From contig DASPKO010000035.1 of the NCBI GenBank assembly GCA_035628055.1, positions 1 to 15,899 of the forward strand: a stretch of DNA of 15,899 bases, written 5' to 3'. This document shows, piece after piece, positions 7,605-14,912 of this stretch. This DNA comes from DASPKO01 sp035628055 (GTDB lineage Bacteria > Planctomycetota > Phycisphaerae > Phycisphaerales > UBA1924). The notes below the pieces were generated by a model. The model did not search any database. It was not told where the DNA came from and worked only from the letters and a program-made list of their open reading frames with translations. Within the stretch, counting starts at the first letter, position 1, and each line of letters starts with the position of its first letter. Both the position numbers and the translations under genes were made by a program.

Positions 7605-10600
7605 CTACAGCTCGGGGGCGAACCCCCGGCGGAGCGTGTTCTCGCAGGAGGCCCGCGGGTCGACGAAGTGGCGGAGGTAGTCCTCGCCGCCCGCCTTGGA
7701 GCCCAGGCCCGAGAGCCCGAACCCTCCGAAGGGCTGGCGGGCCACCAGGGCCCCGGTGATCCCGCGGTTGAGATAGAGGTTGCCCACCCGGAAGCGTTCG
7801 CGGGCGAGGGCCAGGTTCGCGGGCTTGCGCGAGAAGACGCCGCCCGTCAGCTTGTAGGGCGAGGCGTTCGCCAGGTCGAGGGCCGCCTCGAAGCTGGGCG
7901 CGTGCATCACCGCGAGCACGGGGCCGAAGATCTCGTCGACCGCGATCGCGTGGTGCGGGCGCACCCCGGAGAAGATCGTGGGCCCGACGAAGCGGGCGCG
8001 GTGCGCCGCAACGAACGGGTCGGTCTCCGGAACCTCCATCTCCAGCTCGAGGCGGCAGGACTCGGCCTTCGCCCTGGCGACGTACGCGCGGATCTTGCCG
8101 GCGGCCTCGAGATCGATCACGGGGCCGATGTCGGTCCCGGGGCGCGACGGGTCGCCGATGACCAGCGCCCGGGTGGCCCCGACCAGGCGCGCGATCACGT
8201 GCCGGAGGGCGGGGCCCTCTGGACCCTGCGGGTCGACGACGATGAGGCGCGAGCAGGCCGAGCACTTCTGCCCCTGGAACCCGAAGGCCGAGTGCCGCAC
8301 GCCCAGCACCGCCTCGTCGAGGTCCGCGGACGTGTCGACGATGACGGCGTTCTTGCCGCCCATCTCGCAGATCACCCGCCTGACGTGCTCCTGGGCCTCG
8401 CCCGTGACGCCGGCGGCCTTGATGATGTCGAGCCCGACCTCCTTGGAGCCGGTGAACGCGATGAGCGCGACGCGCGGGTCGCGCACCAGCGCGGCCCCGG
8501 TAGTGTGCCCCGGCGCGGGGCAGAACTGCAGCACGTCGCGGGCCAGCTCCGGCGGGACGCCCTCGGCCAGCAGCGCCTGGCGCAGCAGCCCGACCAGCGC
8601 GTGCGCGATCCCTGCGGTCTGCTCGGCGGGCTTGACCAGCACGGGGTTGCCCGTGACCAGCGCCGCGACGGTCATCCCGCACAGGATCGCCTGGGGAAAG
8701 TTCCAGGGGGCGATGACGACCGCCACGCCCCGCGGCTGGTGCCACGCCTCGTCGAGCTCGCCGATGAAGCGGCCCAGACGCCGGGGAGCGAACAGGCCGG
8801 GGGCCAGGCGGGCGTAGAACTCACAAAAATCGATCGCCTCGCAGACGTCGGCGTCGGCCTCGCGCCAGGTCTTGCCCGCCTCCTTGATCATCACTCCCGC
8901 CAGCTCGTCGCGCCGCTGGCGCATGAGCGCGGCGGCGCGGACGAGCACGCGGGCCCGGACCAGCGCCGGGGTGTCGCGCCACGCCGGGTAGGCGCGGACG
9001 CACGCGCCGAGCATCTCCGAGGCCTGCGCGGGGGTCCGGTCGCTGGCGATGGCCGGCACCGTGGCCCCCGCCACCGCGGCCGCGAAGGCCCGGCGGATCT
9101 CGGCCTGGGAGAAGTCGCGCATCGGCTCGTTGAGGAAGGGCCGACCGTCGCCGAGTCCCGGGACGGCCGGAGAGAGGGCGTGACGCTCGGGGGTGCTCAA
9201 CGACCCATCGCCCCGGCCGGTGGAGGGGGGGGCCGGGTGCCCGTTGGCGCCGGGGGCGTGGCCGGCGCGGGGCGGGGCGGTCTCGTGCGGGGAGGCCAGG
9301 AGCAGGTCGGGGTCGGCGTTCTCGCCGAAGCCGGCGCGGAGCCAGCTCTCGTTGCTGGTGTTCTCGAGCAGGCGGCGCACCAGGTAGGCCATCCCTGGGA
9401 TCATCTGGCCCACCGGGACGTACTCGCGCACCCGCAGGTCCATCTCGCGGGCCGCGTGCTTGAGCTGATCGGCCATCCCGTGGAGCATCTGCAGCTCCAG
9501 GGCCGCGTCGGGCAGGCCGCGCCGGCGCACGCCCGCCAGCGCGTGCGCGATGGAGCGCGCGTTGTGCGAGCCCAGCGCGAGCTTGAGCCCGGGGGTGCCC
9601 GGGGCGCGCGGGGTCGCGTCGAGCAGGATGTCCGCGACGCGCTCGAAGCAGGCGTCGGTCTGGCGCTTGCTCGTCCAGACCGGGCAGGGCCAGCCCGTCT
9701 GCTCGGCGTGGATGACCTGGTAGTCCCAGTACGCCCCCTTCACCAGCCGCACGGTCACGCACCGGCCGGTCCGCGCGGCCCACTCGGCGAGGCGGCGGGC
9801 GTCCGCCTCGGCGCTGGTCAGGTAGGCCTGCAGGGCCAGCCCCCCCTCGAACTCGAACTCCGCGCAGCAGCGCTCGAAGAGCTCGATCGTCAGGTCCTTG
9901 AGCGCGAACTGCTCCATGTCGAAGTTGACGAAGACCCCGCGCCGGCCGGCCGCCCGCAGCACCGGGCCCAGGCGACGCATCAGGTCGCGGATCGACCCCT
10001 CGGTGTCGATCGGGTCGCAGCGCGCCGAGAGCGAGGAGACCTTGATCGAGACGTTGGTGCGCGGGATCGCACCCAGGTGATCGCTCTCGAGCCGGGGCGT
10101 GCCCGGGAACGACGCGACCGCCTCCGGGAGGTTCTCGATCAGGTCGAGGTACTTGTGCTGGTACGCGTCCGCCTCCTCCTCCGAGACACACGCCTCGCCC
10201 AGCAGGTCCACCGAGAACCCGATCCCGTCCTTCCAGAGGTCGCGCAGCGTGGGCAGGGCCCCGGCGGCGTCGGCGCCGGCGATGAACTTCCCGGCCATGC
10301 CGGTGATCTGCCTGCCGATCTGGGCCGCCGCCATCCCCTTGGCGACCGAGCCCAGCTTGAGAGCCGCCTCGATGACGCCCGGGACCGTCACGCCGGGCTG
10401 ATCCAGGTAGTCGCGCAGGTGGTCGTACACCTCCTCGGGCGTGCGCAGCATGGGGAAGGCGTCGACGAAACGGAACATCTGGACCTTGAAGGCGGGGTCC
10501 TTCATGGACCAGCTCATCAGCGCGTCGGAATAGAACTTCGCCGAGAGGAGCCCGGCGCGATGCCGGCGGGCCCGCGCGAGCAGGTCGCGGCCGATCTCCC

Positions 10601-10697
10601 GGATCAGCGGCTCGCCGTCGGAAGCCCCGGCGCCTCCGGGCGGGGCCCCGACGCGGAGGGCCTGGGTCTTCTTGGGCGAGCGGGCGAACAGGGCCAT
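7605..10697 (-). CDS. putA: Bifunctional proline dehydrogenase / P5C dehydrogenase PutA
   Basis: The 1030-residue enzyme oxidises proline to glutamate in two steps. The N-terminal FAD-dependent proline dehydrogenase barrel (about 50-465) shows NVSIKVSSLSARCDP (215-229), VTVRLVKGAYWDYQ (314-327) and YVPVGQMIPGMAYLVRRLLENTSNESW, with the substrate-binding arginine pair R441-R442. The C-terminal aldehyde dehydrogenase (about 520-1030) shows APWNFP (663-668), FTGSKEVG (748-755), CEMGGK with E778, the catalytic cysteine in GQKCSACSR (C812) and EIFGPVL (922-928). The ribbon-helix-helix DNA-binding domain of E. coli PutA is missing, so it should not be an autorepressor. A low-complexity Pro/Gly/His linker (about 466-522) joins the domains. 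GGAA lies a few bases before ATG 10697, and a TACACT promoter candidate is about 100 nt upstream. The gene is divergent from ribF, whose FAD product it needs; this adjacency may be coincidental. Confidence 0.96.
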   Translation of the reverse strand: MALFARSPKKTQALRVGAPPGGAGASDGEPLIREIGRDLLARARRHRAGLLSAKFYSDALMSWSMKDPAFKVQMFRFVDAFPMLRTPEEVYDHLRDYLDQPGVTVPGVIEAALKLGSVAKGMAAAQIGRQITGMAGKFIAGADAAGALPTLRDLWKDGIGFSVDLLGEACVSEEEADAYQHKYLDLIENLPEAVASFPGTPRLESDHLGAIPRTNVSIKVSSLSARCDPIDTEGSIRDLMRRLGPVLRAAGRRGVFVNFDMEQFALKDLTIELFERCCAEFEFEGGLALQAYLTSAEADARRLAEWAARTGRCVTVRLVKGAYWDYQVIHAEQTGWPCPVWTSKRQTDACFERVADILLDATPRAPGTPGLKLALGSHNARSIAHALAGVRRRGLPDAALELQMLHGMADQLKHAAREMDLRVREYVPVGQMIPGMAYLVRRLLENTSNESWLRAGFGENADPDLLLASPHETAPPRAGHAPGANGHPAPPSTGRGDGSLSTPERHALSPAVPGLGDGRPFLNEPMRDFSQAEIRRAFAAAVAGATVPAIASDRTPAQASEMLGACVRAYPAWRDTPALVRARVLVRAAALMRQRRDELAGVMIKEAGKTWREADADVCEAIDFCEFYARLAPGLFAPRRLGRFIGELDEAWHQPRGVAVVIAPWNFPQAILCGMTVAALVTGNPVLVKPAEQTAGIAHALVGLLRQALLAEGVPPELARDVLQFCPAPGHTTGAALVRDPRVALIAFTGSKEVGLDIIKAAGVTGEAQEHVRRVICEMGGKNAVIVDTSADLDEAVLGVRHSAFGFQGQKCSACSRLIVVDPQGPEGPALRHVIARLVGATRALVIGDPSRPGTDIGPVIDLEAAGKIRAYVARAKAESCRLELEMEVPETDPFVAAHRARFVGPTIFSGVRPHHAIAVDEIFGPVLAVMHAPSFEAALDLANASPYKLTGGVFSRKPANLALARERFRVGNLYLNRGITGALVARQPFGGFGLSGLGSKAGGEDYLRHFVDPRASCENTLRRGFAPEL

Positions 10698-10796
10698 GGG
10701 CGGTTCCGGCTGGCTGACGCGGGGACGGACTGGCGCAGGCGCGACCCCGGCCGCGACCCCGGGCGCGACCGAGGGGCGGCGCGGGCGGGAGCGGCA

Positions 10797-10802
10797 AGTG
10801 TA
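10797..10802 (-). promoter_or_regulatory. Candidate -10 element TACACT for putA
   Basis: Reverse-strand GCTTACACTTGCCGC lies in the 168-bp putA-ribF divergent region and predicts a putA leader of about 93 nt, nearly the same as the exported-protein gene with the same hexamer. There is no recognisable -35. For ribF on the opposite strand, TACCGT at 10843-10848 is a weaker candidate. Confidence 0.4.
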
Positions 10803-10865
10803 AGCGGCGCGCCGCGCAGGGCGCGCGGCCCGCGGCGGCGGCTACCGTTGCGACCCGGGAACGCG

Positions 10866-11834
10866 ATGCCCACCGCACGCAGCATCATCTCGATCGGCAC
10901 CTTCGATGGTGTCCACGCCGGTCACGCGGCGATCGTGGCACGGGCGTGCGCTCTGGCCTCGTCCCGCCCGGACCGCCCCGCCGTCACCGTGCTGGCCTTC
11001 GATCCGCACCCCGCCACGGTGCTGCGCCCGGGGGCGGCACCGGGGCGGCTGACGACGTGGGCCCAGCGCCGCGTCCTGCTCGAGACCGCCGGGGCCGACC
11101 GGGTCGTCCGTCTCGAGCCGACCCCGGAGCTGCTGGGGCTCGAGGCGGACGAGTTTGTCACGCGCCTGGTCGCCGACTACGCGCCGGCCGCCCTGGTGGA
11201 GGGGCCGGACTTTCGCTTCGGCGCCGGTCGGCGCGGCGACCTGGACCTCCTGCGCCGGCGCGGCGCCGCCGCCAGCTTTGCGGTGCACGAGGTCGCACCG
11301 GTCGAGGTGGCCTTGAGCGACCACACCGTGGTCCGGGCCTCCAGCACGCTGGCCCGGTGGCTGATCTCGATGGGCCGCGTGACCGACGCCCAGCGCCTGC
11401 TCGGGCGGCCCTATGCGGTCGAGGGCGTCGTGGTGCGCGGGGCCCGGCGCGGCCGCGAGCTGGGGTTCCCGACCGCCAACGTCTCCACGGAGTGCCTGGT
11501 CCCCGGCGACGGCGTCTACGCCGGGAGCGCCCGCCTGGGGGACGGGCGGACCTACGCCGCGGCCGTGAGCGTGGGGGGCAACGAGACGTTCCCCGGGGCG
11601 GCGCGCACGCTCGAGGCGCACCTGCTCGACGCCCCGGCCGGGGCGGGCAGCGGGTGCATCGACGGCCTGAGCGAGTACGGGTGGCGGCTCGAGCTGCGCT
11701 TCACCGCATACCTGCGCGATCAGGCGCGGTTCGGCACCGTCGGCGAGCTGGTCGCCCAGATCGGGCGCGACTGCGCCCGCGCCCGCGAGCTGATCACCGT
11801 CGAACCGCCGGGCGTCCTGGAGACCATCGCATGA
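10866..11834 (+). CDS. ribF: Bifunctional riboflavin kinase / FMN adenylyltransferase
   Basis: The 322-residue enzyme makes FMN and then FAD from riboflavin. The N-terminal nucleotidyltransferase has GTFDGVHAGH (11-20), EGPDFRFGAGRRGD (112-125) and the VRASST segment (156-161). The C-terminal riboflavin kinase has GRELGFPTANV (196-206), DGVYAG (215-220) and LEAHLLD (249-255) with the probable catalytic E250, ending in YLRDQARFGTVGELVAQIGRD. The segment after HLLD is unusual, with GAGSGCIDGLSEYG in place of the usual short 'F.GDLYG' turn. ATG 10866 is chosen because it starts the conserved domain 7 residues before SIGTFDG; the frame stays open far upstream only because it is antisense to putA. 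Its stop overlaps the next start as ATGA, implying translational coupling to nrnA. Confidence 0.96.
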   Translation: MPTARSIISIGTFDGVHAGHAAIVARACALASSRPDRPAVTVLAFDPHPATVLRPGAAPGRLTTWAQRRVLLETAGADRVVRLEPTPELLGLEADEFVTRLVADYAPAALVEGPDFRFGAGRRGDLDLLRRRGAAASFAVHEVAPVEVALSDHTVVRASSTLARWLISMGRVTDAQRLLGRPYAVEGVVVRGARRGRELGFPTANVSTECLVPGDGVYAGSARLGDGRTYAAAVSVGGNETFPGAARTLEAHLLDAPAGAGSGCIDGLSEYGWRLELRFTAYLRDQARFGTVGELVAQIGRDCARARELITVEPPGVLETIA

Positions 11835-12913
11835 GCACGCGCCCGGCACAGGCCCCGTGGGGCACGAACGCGGCCCTCGCGGAGATCGCGGACCGCCTGC
11901 GGGGGGCCGGCGCTGTGGTCATCGTCACGCACTCGAAGCCCGACGGCGACGCCGCGGGCTCGACGCTGGGCGTGCTGCGGGCCCTGCTGCGGCTGGGCGT
12001 GCCGGCCCAGGCCTGGTACGCCGGGCCCCGCCCGCGCTGGATCGGAGCCCTTGCGGGCTCGTCCCCCGTGCGCTACCTGGCCGCCTCCCCGCCCATGACG
12101 CCCGCCGAGGGGGCGCCGTTCTCCGGGTCCGAGCTGGCGCCCGCCGCCGTGCTGGTGATGGACACGGGCTCTTGGTCGCAGCTCGGCGAGTATCGGCCCT
12201 GGCTGGCGACGATGCGCGGGCGCGCGATCGTGATCGATCATCACCTGCACGGCGACGCGGACGTCGCGGAGGTCCGTCTGGTCGACCCCTCCGTGCCGGC
12301 GGTGGCCCAACTCGCCGCCCGGCTCTGCTGCGAGCTGCTCGGGGCGGCCGGTCCCGCCGACCTGCCCGCGGAGGTTGCCGAACCGCTGTACCTGGGGCTG
12401 GCCACCGACACGGGCTGGTTCCGGCACTCGAACCTCACCGCGGAGGCGATGCACCTCGCCGCCGACCTGCTCGACGCGGGCGCCGACCACACGCGGCTCT
12501 ATCAGACGGTGGAGCAGCAGGACTCTCCCGGGCGCCTCCGCCTCATGGCCCGCGCTCTGGCCTCGCTCGAGCTTCACGCCGGCGACTCGATCGCGCTCAT
12601 GCTGCTGCGCCGGAGCGACTTCGCCCAGTGCCGGGCCGAGCGCACCGACTCGGGCGGCCTGGTGGACCTCCCGCTGGCGGTCGCGACGGTCCGGGCGTCC
12701 GCCGTGCTGACCGAGGAGGCCGCGGACCCCGACGGCCGGCCCGTCACCAAGGCGAGCCTGCGCAGCAAGCCGGGTCCCGACGCGGTGGACGTGAACCAGG
12801 TGAGCCGCACGCTGGGCGGTGGGGGGCACGCGCGGGCGGCGGGCGTGAAGCTGAACCTGCCCCCCGACGAGGCCAGGGCGGCGATCCTGCGGGCGCTCGG
12901 GGCGGTTCCATGA
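11831..12913 (+). CDS. nrnA: DHH/DHHA1 phosphoesterase, NrnA-like nanoRNase / pAp phosphatase
   Basis: The 360-residue cytoplasmic protein is predicted to degrade short RNA oligonucleotides and possibly dephosphorylate 3'-phosphoadenosine 5'-phosphate. The DHH domain carries the metal-binding motifs HSKPDGDAAGS (H34, D38, D40), VLVMDTGS (D111), IDHHLHGD (D136-H137-H138) and LATDTGWF (D193). The DHHA1 domain ends with RTLGGGGHARAAG (326-338), which binds the substrate backbone. The size fits NrnA (about 320-360) and not RecJ, which is longer with an OB domain. It overlaps ribF by four bases (ATGA) and the following methyltransferase gene in the same way, so the three are almost certainly one operon. 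In many bacteria nrnA and ribF sit in the rbfA-nrnA-truB-ribF cluster; here truB is missing and the gene order is reversed. Confidence 0.93.
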   Translation: MSTRPAQAPWGTNAALAEIADRLRGAGAVVIVTHSKPDGDAAGSTLGVLRALLRLGVPAQAWYAGPRPRWIGALAGSSPVRYLAASPPMTPAEGAPFSGSELAPAAVLVMDTGSWSQLGEYRPWLATMRGRAIVIDHHLHGDADVAEVRLVDPSVPAVAQLAARLCCELLGAAGPADLPAEVAEPLYLGLATDTGWFRHSNLTAEAMHLAADLLDAGADHTRLYQTVEQQDSPGRLRLMARALASLELHAGDSIALMLLRRSDFAQCRAERTDSGGLVDLPLAVATVRASAVLTEEAADPDGRPVTKASLRSKPGPDAVDVNQVSRTLGGGGHARAAGVKLNLPPDEARAAILRALGAVP

Positions 12914-13815
12914 GCCACGCCGGCGACCCGCCCCCAGCGGGAGGCAAGCGGGGCAGGCCCCCCGCGCGGCCGACCGGCGGCACCGCCCCCGCACCGACCG
13001 ACCGCGCCCCGAAGCCGCGCGCCACCGACCGGGGGCGCGAGGCTCGCGCCGTGGCGCCGGGGCGGCGGCCCCCGCTGCGGCTCTTCACCACCACGCTGTG
13101 GGAGTACCCGAGCCAGCACTACGACTCGGCGCGCGCGGGGGGCGTCACCGGCTCGACCATGCAGGGCGACAAGGAGTACGTGGGGGCCACCCCGAGCTGG
13201 GTCGTCTGGCAGCTCCTGCAGCGCTACACGCGCCCGGGCGACCTCGTGGTCGACCCGATGGCCGGGAGCGGGACCACGCTCGACGTCGCCCGCGACCTGG
13301 GGCGCCGGGGGCTGGGATACGACCTGGCGCCCACGCGCCCGGACATCTTCCGTGCCGACGCCCGGGCCCTGCCCCTGGAGGACGCCAGCGCGGACTTCGT
13401 CTTCGTCGACCCGCCCTATTCCACGCACGTGCGCTACTCGGACGACCCGCGCTGCGTGGGCCTGCTCGACGCGGCCGACCCGGGCTCTGGCTATTACGCC
13501 GCGATGGAGCGCGTCATCGCGGAGATCGGCCGGGTGCTCCGCCCGCGCCGCTACCTGGCCCTGTACGTGAGCGACTCGTGGCGGAAGCGCCGGGGGGAGG
13601 CCGGGGCCGGCGGGGGCGTGTTCATGCCGATCGGCTTCGAGCTCTTTGCCCGCCTGCGCGAGCGCTTCACGCCGATCGACATCGTCGCGGTGGTGCGGCA
13701 CAACCAGAAGCTGGCGCGGGGCAACTGGCACAAGGCCGCCGCCGAGGGGAACTTCTTCCTGCGGGGGTTCAACTACCTGCTGATCTTCAAGAAGCCCGGG
13801 CCGCGCGGCGGCTGA
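12910..13815 (+). CDS. DNA-methyltransferase-like protein (N4/N6 type) with an AT-hook-like N-terminus
   Basis: The 301-residue protein is a predicted amino-group methyltransferase. The SAM site is VVDPMAGSGTTLDVA (113-127), followed by GYDLAPTRPDIFRADARALPL (136-156). The catalytic motif is FVDPPYSTHVRYS (165-177), with DPPY at 167-170. Motif order is I then IV with little space for a target recognition domain between, unlike the beta class (IV then I) common among N6/N4 enzymes. The conserved QHYDS (69-73), QGDKEYVGATPSWVVWQLL (85-103) and GNWHKAAAEGNFFLRGFNYLLIFKK (271-295) mark a solitary-methylase family I recall from diverse bacteria. Residues 1-55 are basic and Pro-rich and include KRGRPPARP (13-21), an AT-hook-like core (RGRP, 14-17). 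No restriction endonuclease gene is adjacent. The start is fixed by the ATGA overlap with nrnA. RNA as the substrate cannot be excluded. Confidence 0.8.
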   Translation: MSHAGDPPPAGGKRGRPPARPTGGTAPAPTDRAPKPRATDRGREARAVAPGRRPPLRLFTTTLWEYPSQHYDSARAGGVTGSTMQGDKEYVGATPSWVVWQLLQRYTRPGDLVVDPMAGSGTTLDVARDLGRRGLGYDLAPTRPDIFRADARALPLEDASADFVFVDPPYSTHVRYSDDPRCVGLLDAADPGSGYYAAMERVIAEIGRVLRPRRYLALYVSDSWRKRRGEAGAGGGVFMPIGFELFARLRERFTPIDIVAVVRHNQKLARGNWHKAAAEGNFFLRGFNYLLIFKKPGPRGG

Positions 13816-13839
13816 GCCGGCCGGCCGGCGCGCGTCGCC

Positions 13840-14727
13840 TCAGGGCTTGGGGTTGTTGATCCACCCGTAGGGGCGCTGGCTCCAGTTCTGCGCATTGATC
13901 GTGTTGGTCGGCTCCAGGCGGTACCAGGTCCCGCCCCGGGCGTTGGCGTACAGGTCGTTGCAGTCGAAGTCCCGGGCCTCGTTGATCTCCGGGCGCGGGC
14001 CCTTGGGCATCTTGAACGGCCCGGCGTGCCCTTCCACGAAGACCGCGCACCCCCAGCCGAAGTGCCGCAGCGTGATCTGGTCCGAGTTCCCCCACAGCCC
14101 GTCGGTGACGCCCTCGTTGTGGAAGTGGTTGCTCTCCTCGACATAGATGGGAATCCCCGGGAGGATCGTCAGCGGGTCCTGCAAGGGCTGCGTCGCCGGG
14201 GGCTTGGCCCCGGGCGCGTAGGTCTGCGGGCTCGTGAGGTAGGCCAGGCGGGTGGGGCCGCCCACGCGCAGCCCCTGCACGCGCCCGATCATCGTGTAGT
14301 CGAAGTCGACGCCCGTGATCCCGCCGAAGAGGTTCTGCTGGCGGGTGAAGTTCAGGCGCTCGCGCTTGTTGCGCGGGCACTCGACAATCTTATCCACGTT
14401 CTCGACATACTCGTACATCAGCCCCGAGCCCACCTGGTTCAGCGGCTGCCCCGGGGCCTGGATCTGGTACGGCACCGGCGCCCAATCGAACTGCGGCCAG
14501 ACGCGGTCGCGGTAGTCGAGCGCGTACAGGTTCACGGCCTTGCCGAGCTGCCCGAGGTTCGCGGCGCACACCGTCGCCTGTGAGCTCGCCCGGGCGTGCG
14601 CCAGCACGGGGAGCAGGATGCTCACCAGCAGCGCGATGATCGCCACCACGAGCAGCAGCTCGATCAGCGTGAACGCCCCCCGGTGACGGCGGCGGGGACG
14701 CGGGGTGGGGCGGGTCCGGCTCGGCAT
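13840..14727 (-). CDS. Prepilin-like protein with N-methylation motif (planctomycete pseudopilin)
   Basis: The 295-residue protein has a type IV pilin/type II secretion leader: a basic N-terminus, then GAFTLIELLLVVAIIALLVSILLPVLAHAR (17-46). Prepilin peptidase probably cuts between A18 and F19, which puts the conserved glutamate (E23) at mature position 5. The next part, CAANLGQLGKAVNLYALDYRDRVWP, is typical of the many planctomycete pseudopilins. Near the C-terminus, RHFGWGCAVFVEGHAG contains H222-x9-E232-G233, a variant of the H-X9-DG motif. Its role (secretion, adhesion or surface structure) is unknown. The ATG at 14727 is preferred over the in-frame GTG at 14757, which adds ten residues; neither has a strong ribosome-binding site. 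No pilin assembly genes are adjacent. Confidence 0.88.
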   Translation of the reverse strand: MPSRTRPTPRPRRRHRGAFTLIELLLVVAIIALLVSILLPVLAHARASSQATVCAANLGQLGKAVNLYALDYRDRVWPQFDWAPVPYQIQAPGQPLNQVGSGLMYEYVENVDKIVECPRNKRERLNFTRQQNLFGGITGVDFDYTMIGRVQGLRVGGPTRLAYLTSPQTYAPGAKPPATQPLQDPLTILPGIPIYVEESNHFHNEGVTDGLWGNSDQITLRHFGWGCAVFVEGHAGPFKMPKGPRPEINEARDFDCNDLYANARGGTWYRLEPTNTINAQNWSQRPYGWINNPKP

Positions 14728-14803
14728 GGTGCGGCTCGTGCGGGCGCGGTGTGGCACTGGCGAGCGGCGCGAAATCGCCGCCAGAACTGCCCGCGGTCAA
14801 CCG

Positions 14804-14809
14804 AGAATA
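14804..14809 (-). promoter_or_regulatory. Candidate -10 element for the prepilin-like gene
   Basis: Reverse-strand GGTGTATTCTCGG contains TATTCT (four of six TATAAT matches), predicting a leader of about 70 nt. An alternative is TTGACC (14800 down to 14795) followed 17 nt later by CGATTT (14777 down to 14772). The 185-bp gap between this gene and the upstream regulator suggests a separate promoter, but choosing between the two needs transcript data. Confidence 0.3.
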
Positions 14810-14912
14810 CACCGGCGCGGGGCGGCCGAAGGGCCGAGAACCGGCCGGTCCATTAATCCCGGCCGTACAGGTCCCCGTCCGTCCAAGCCCCCGGCGGAGG
14901 CCGTCCCCCGGG

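Noticed and set aside
7014..11834. A 1606-codon open frame on the forward strand, the longest in the window
   Set aside because: It is antisense to putA for most of its length and simply runs into the ribF frame. High GC removes stop codons from the opposite strand. Only the last 322 codons (from 10866) encode a recognisable protein, and the rest has shadow-like Arg/Gly/Val-rich composition.
13816..13829. GCCGGCCGGCCGGC palindrome between the methyltransferase and prepilin genes as a terminator
   Set aside because: It is a simple GGCC repeat with no T-run on either strand. It may fold, but I cannot support a terminator call.
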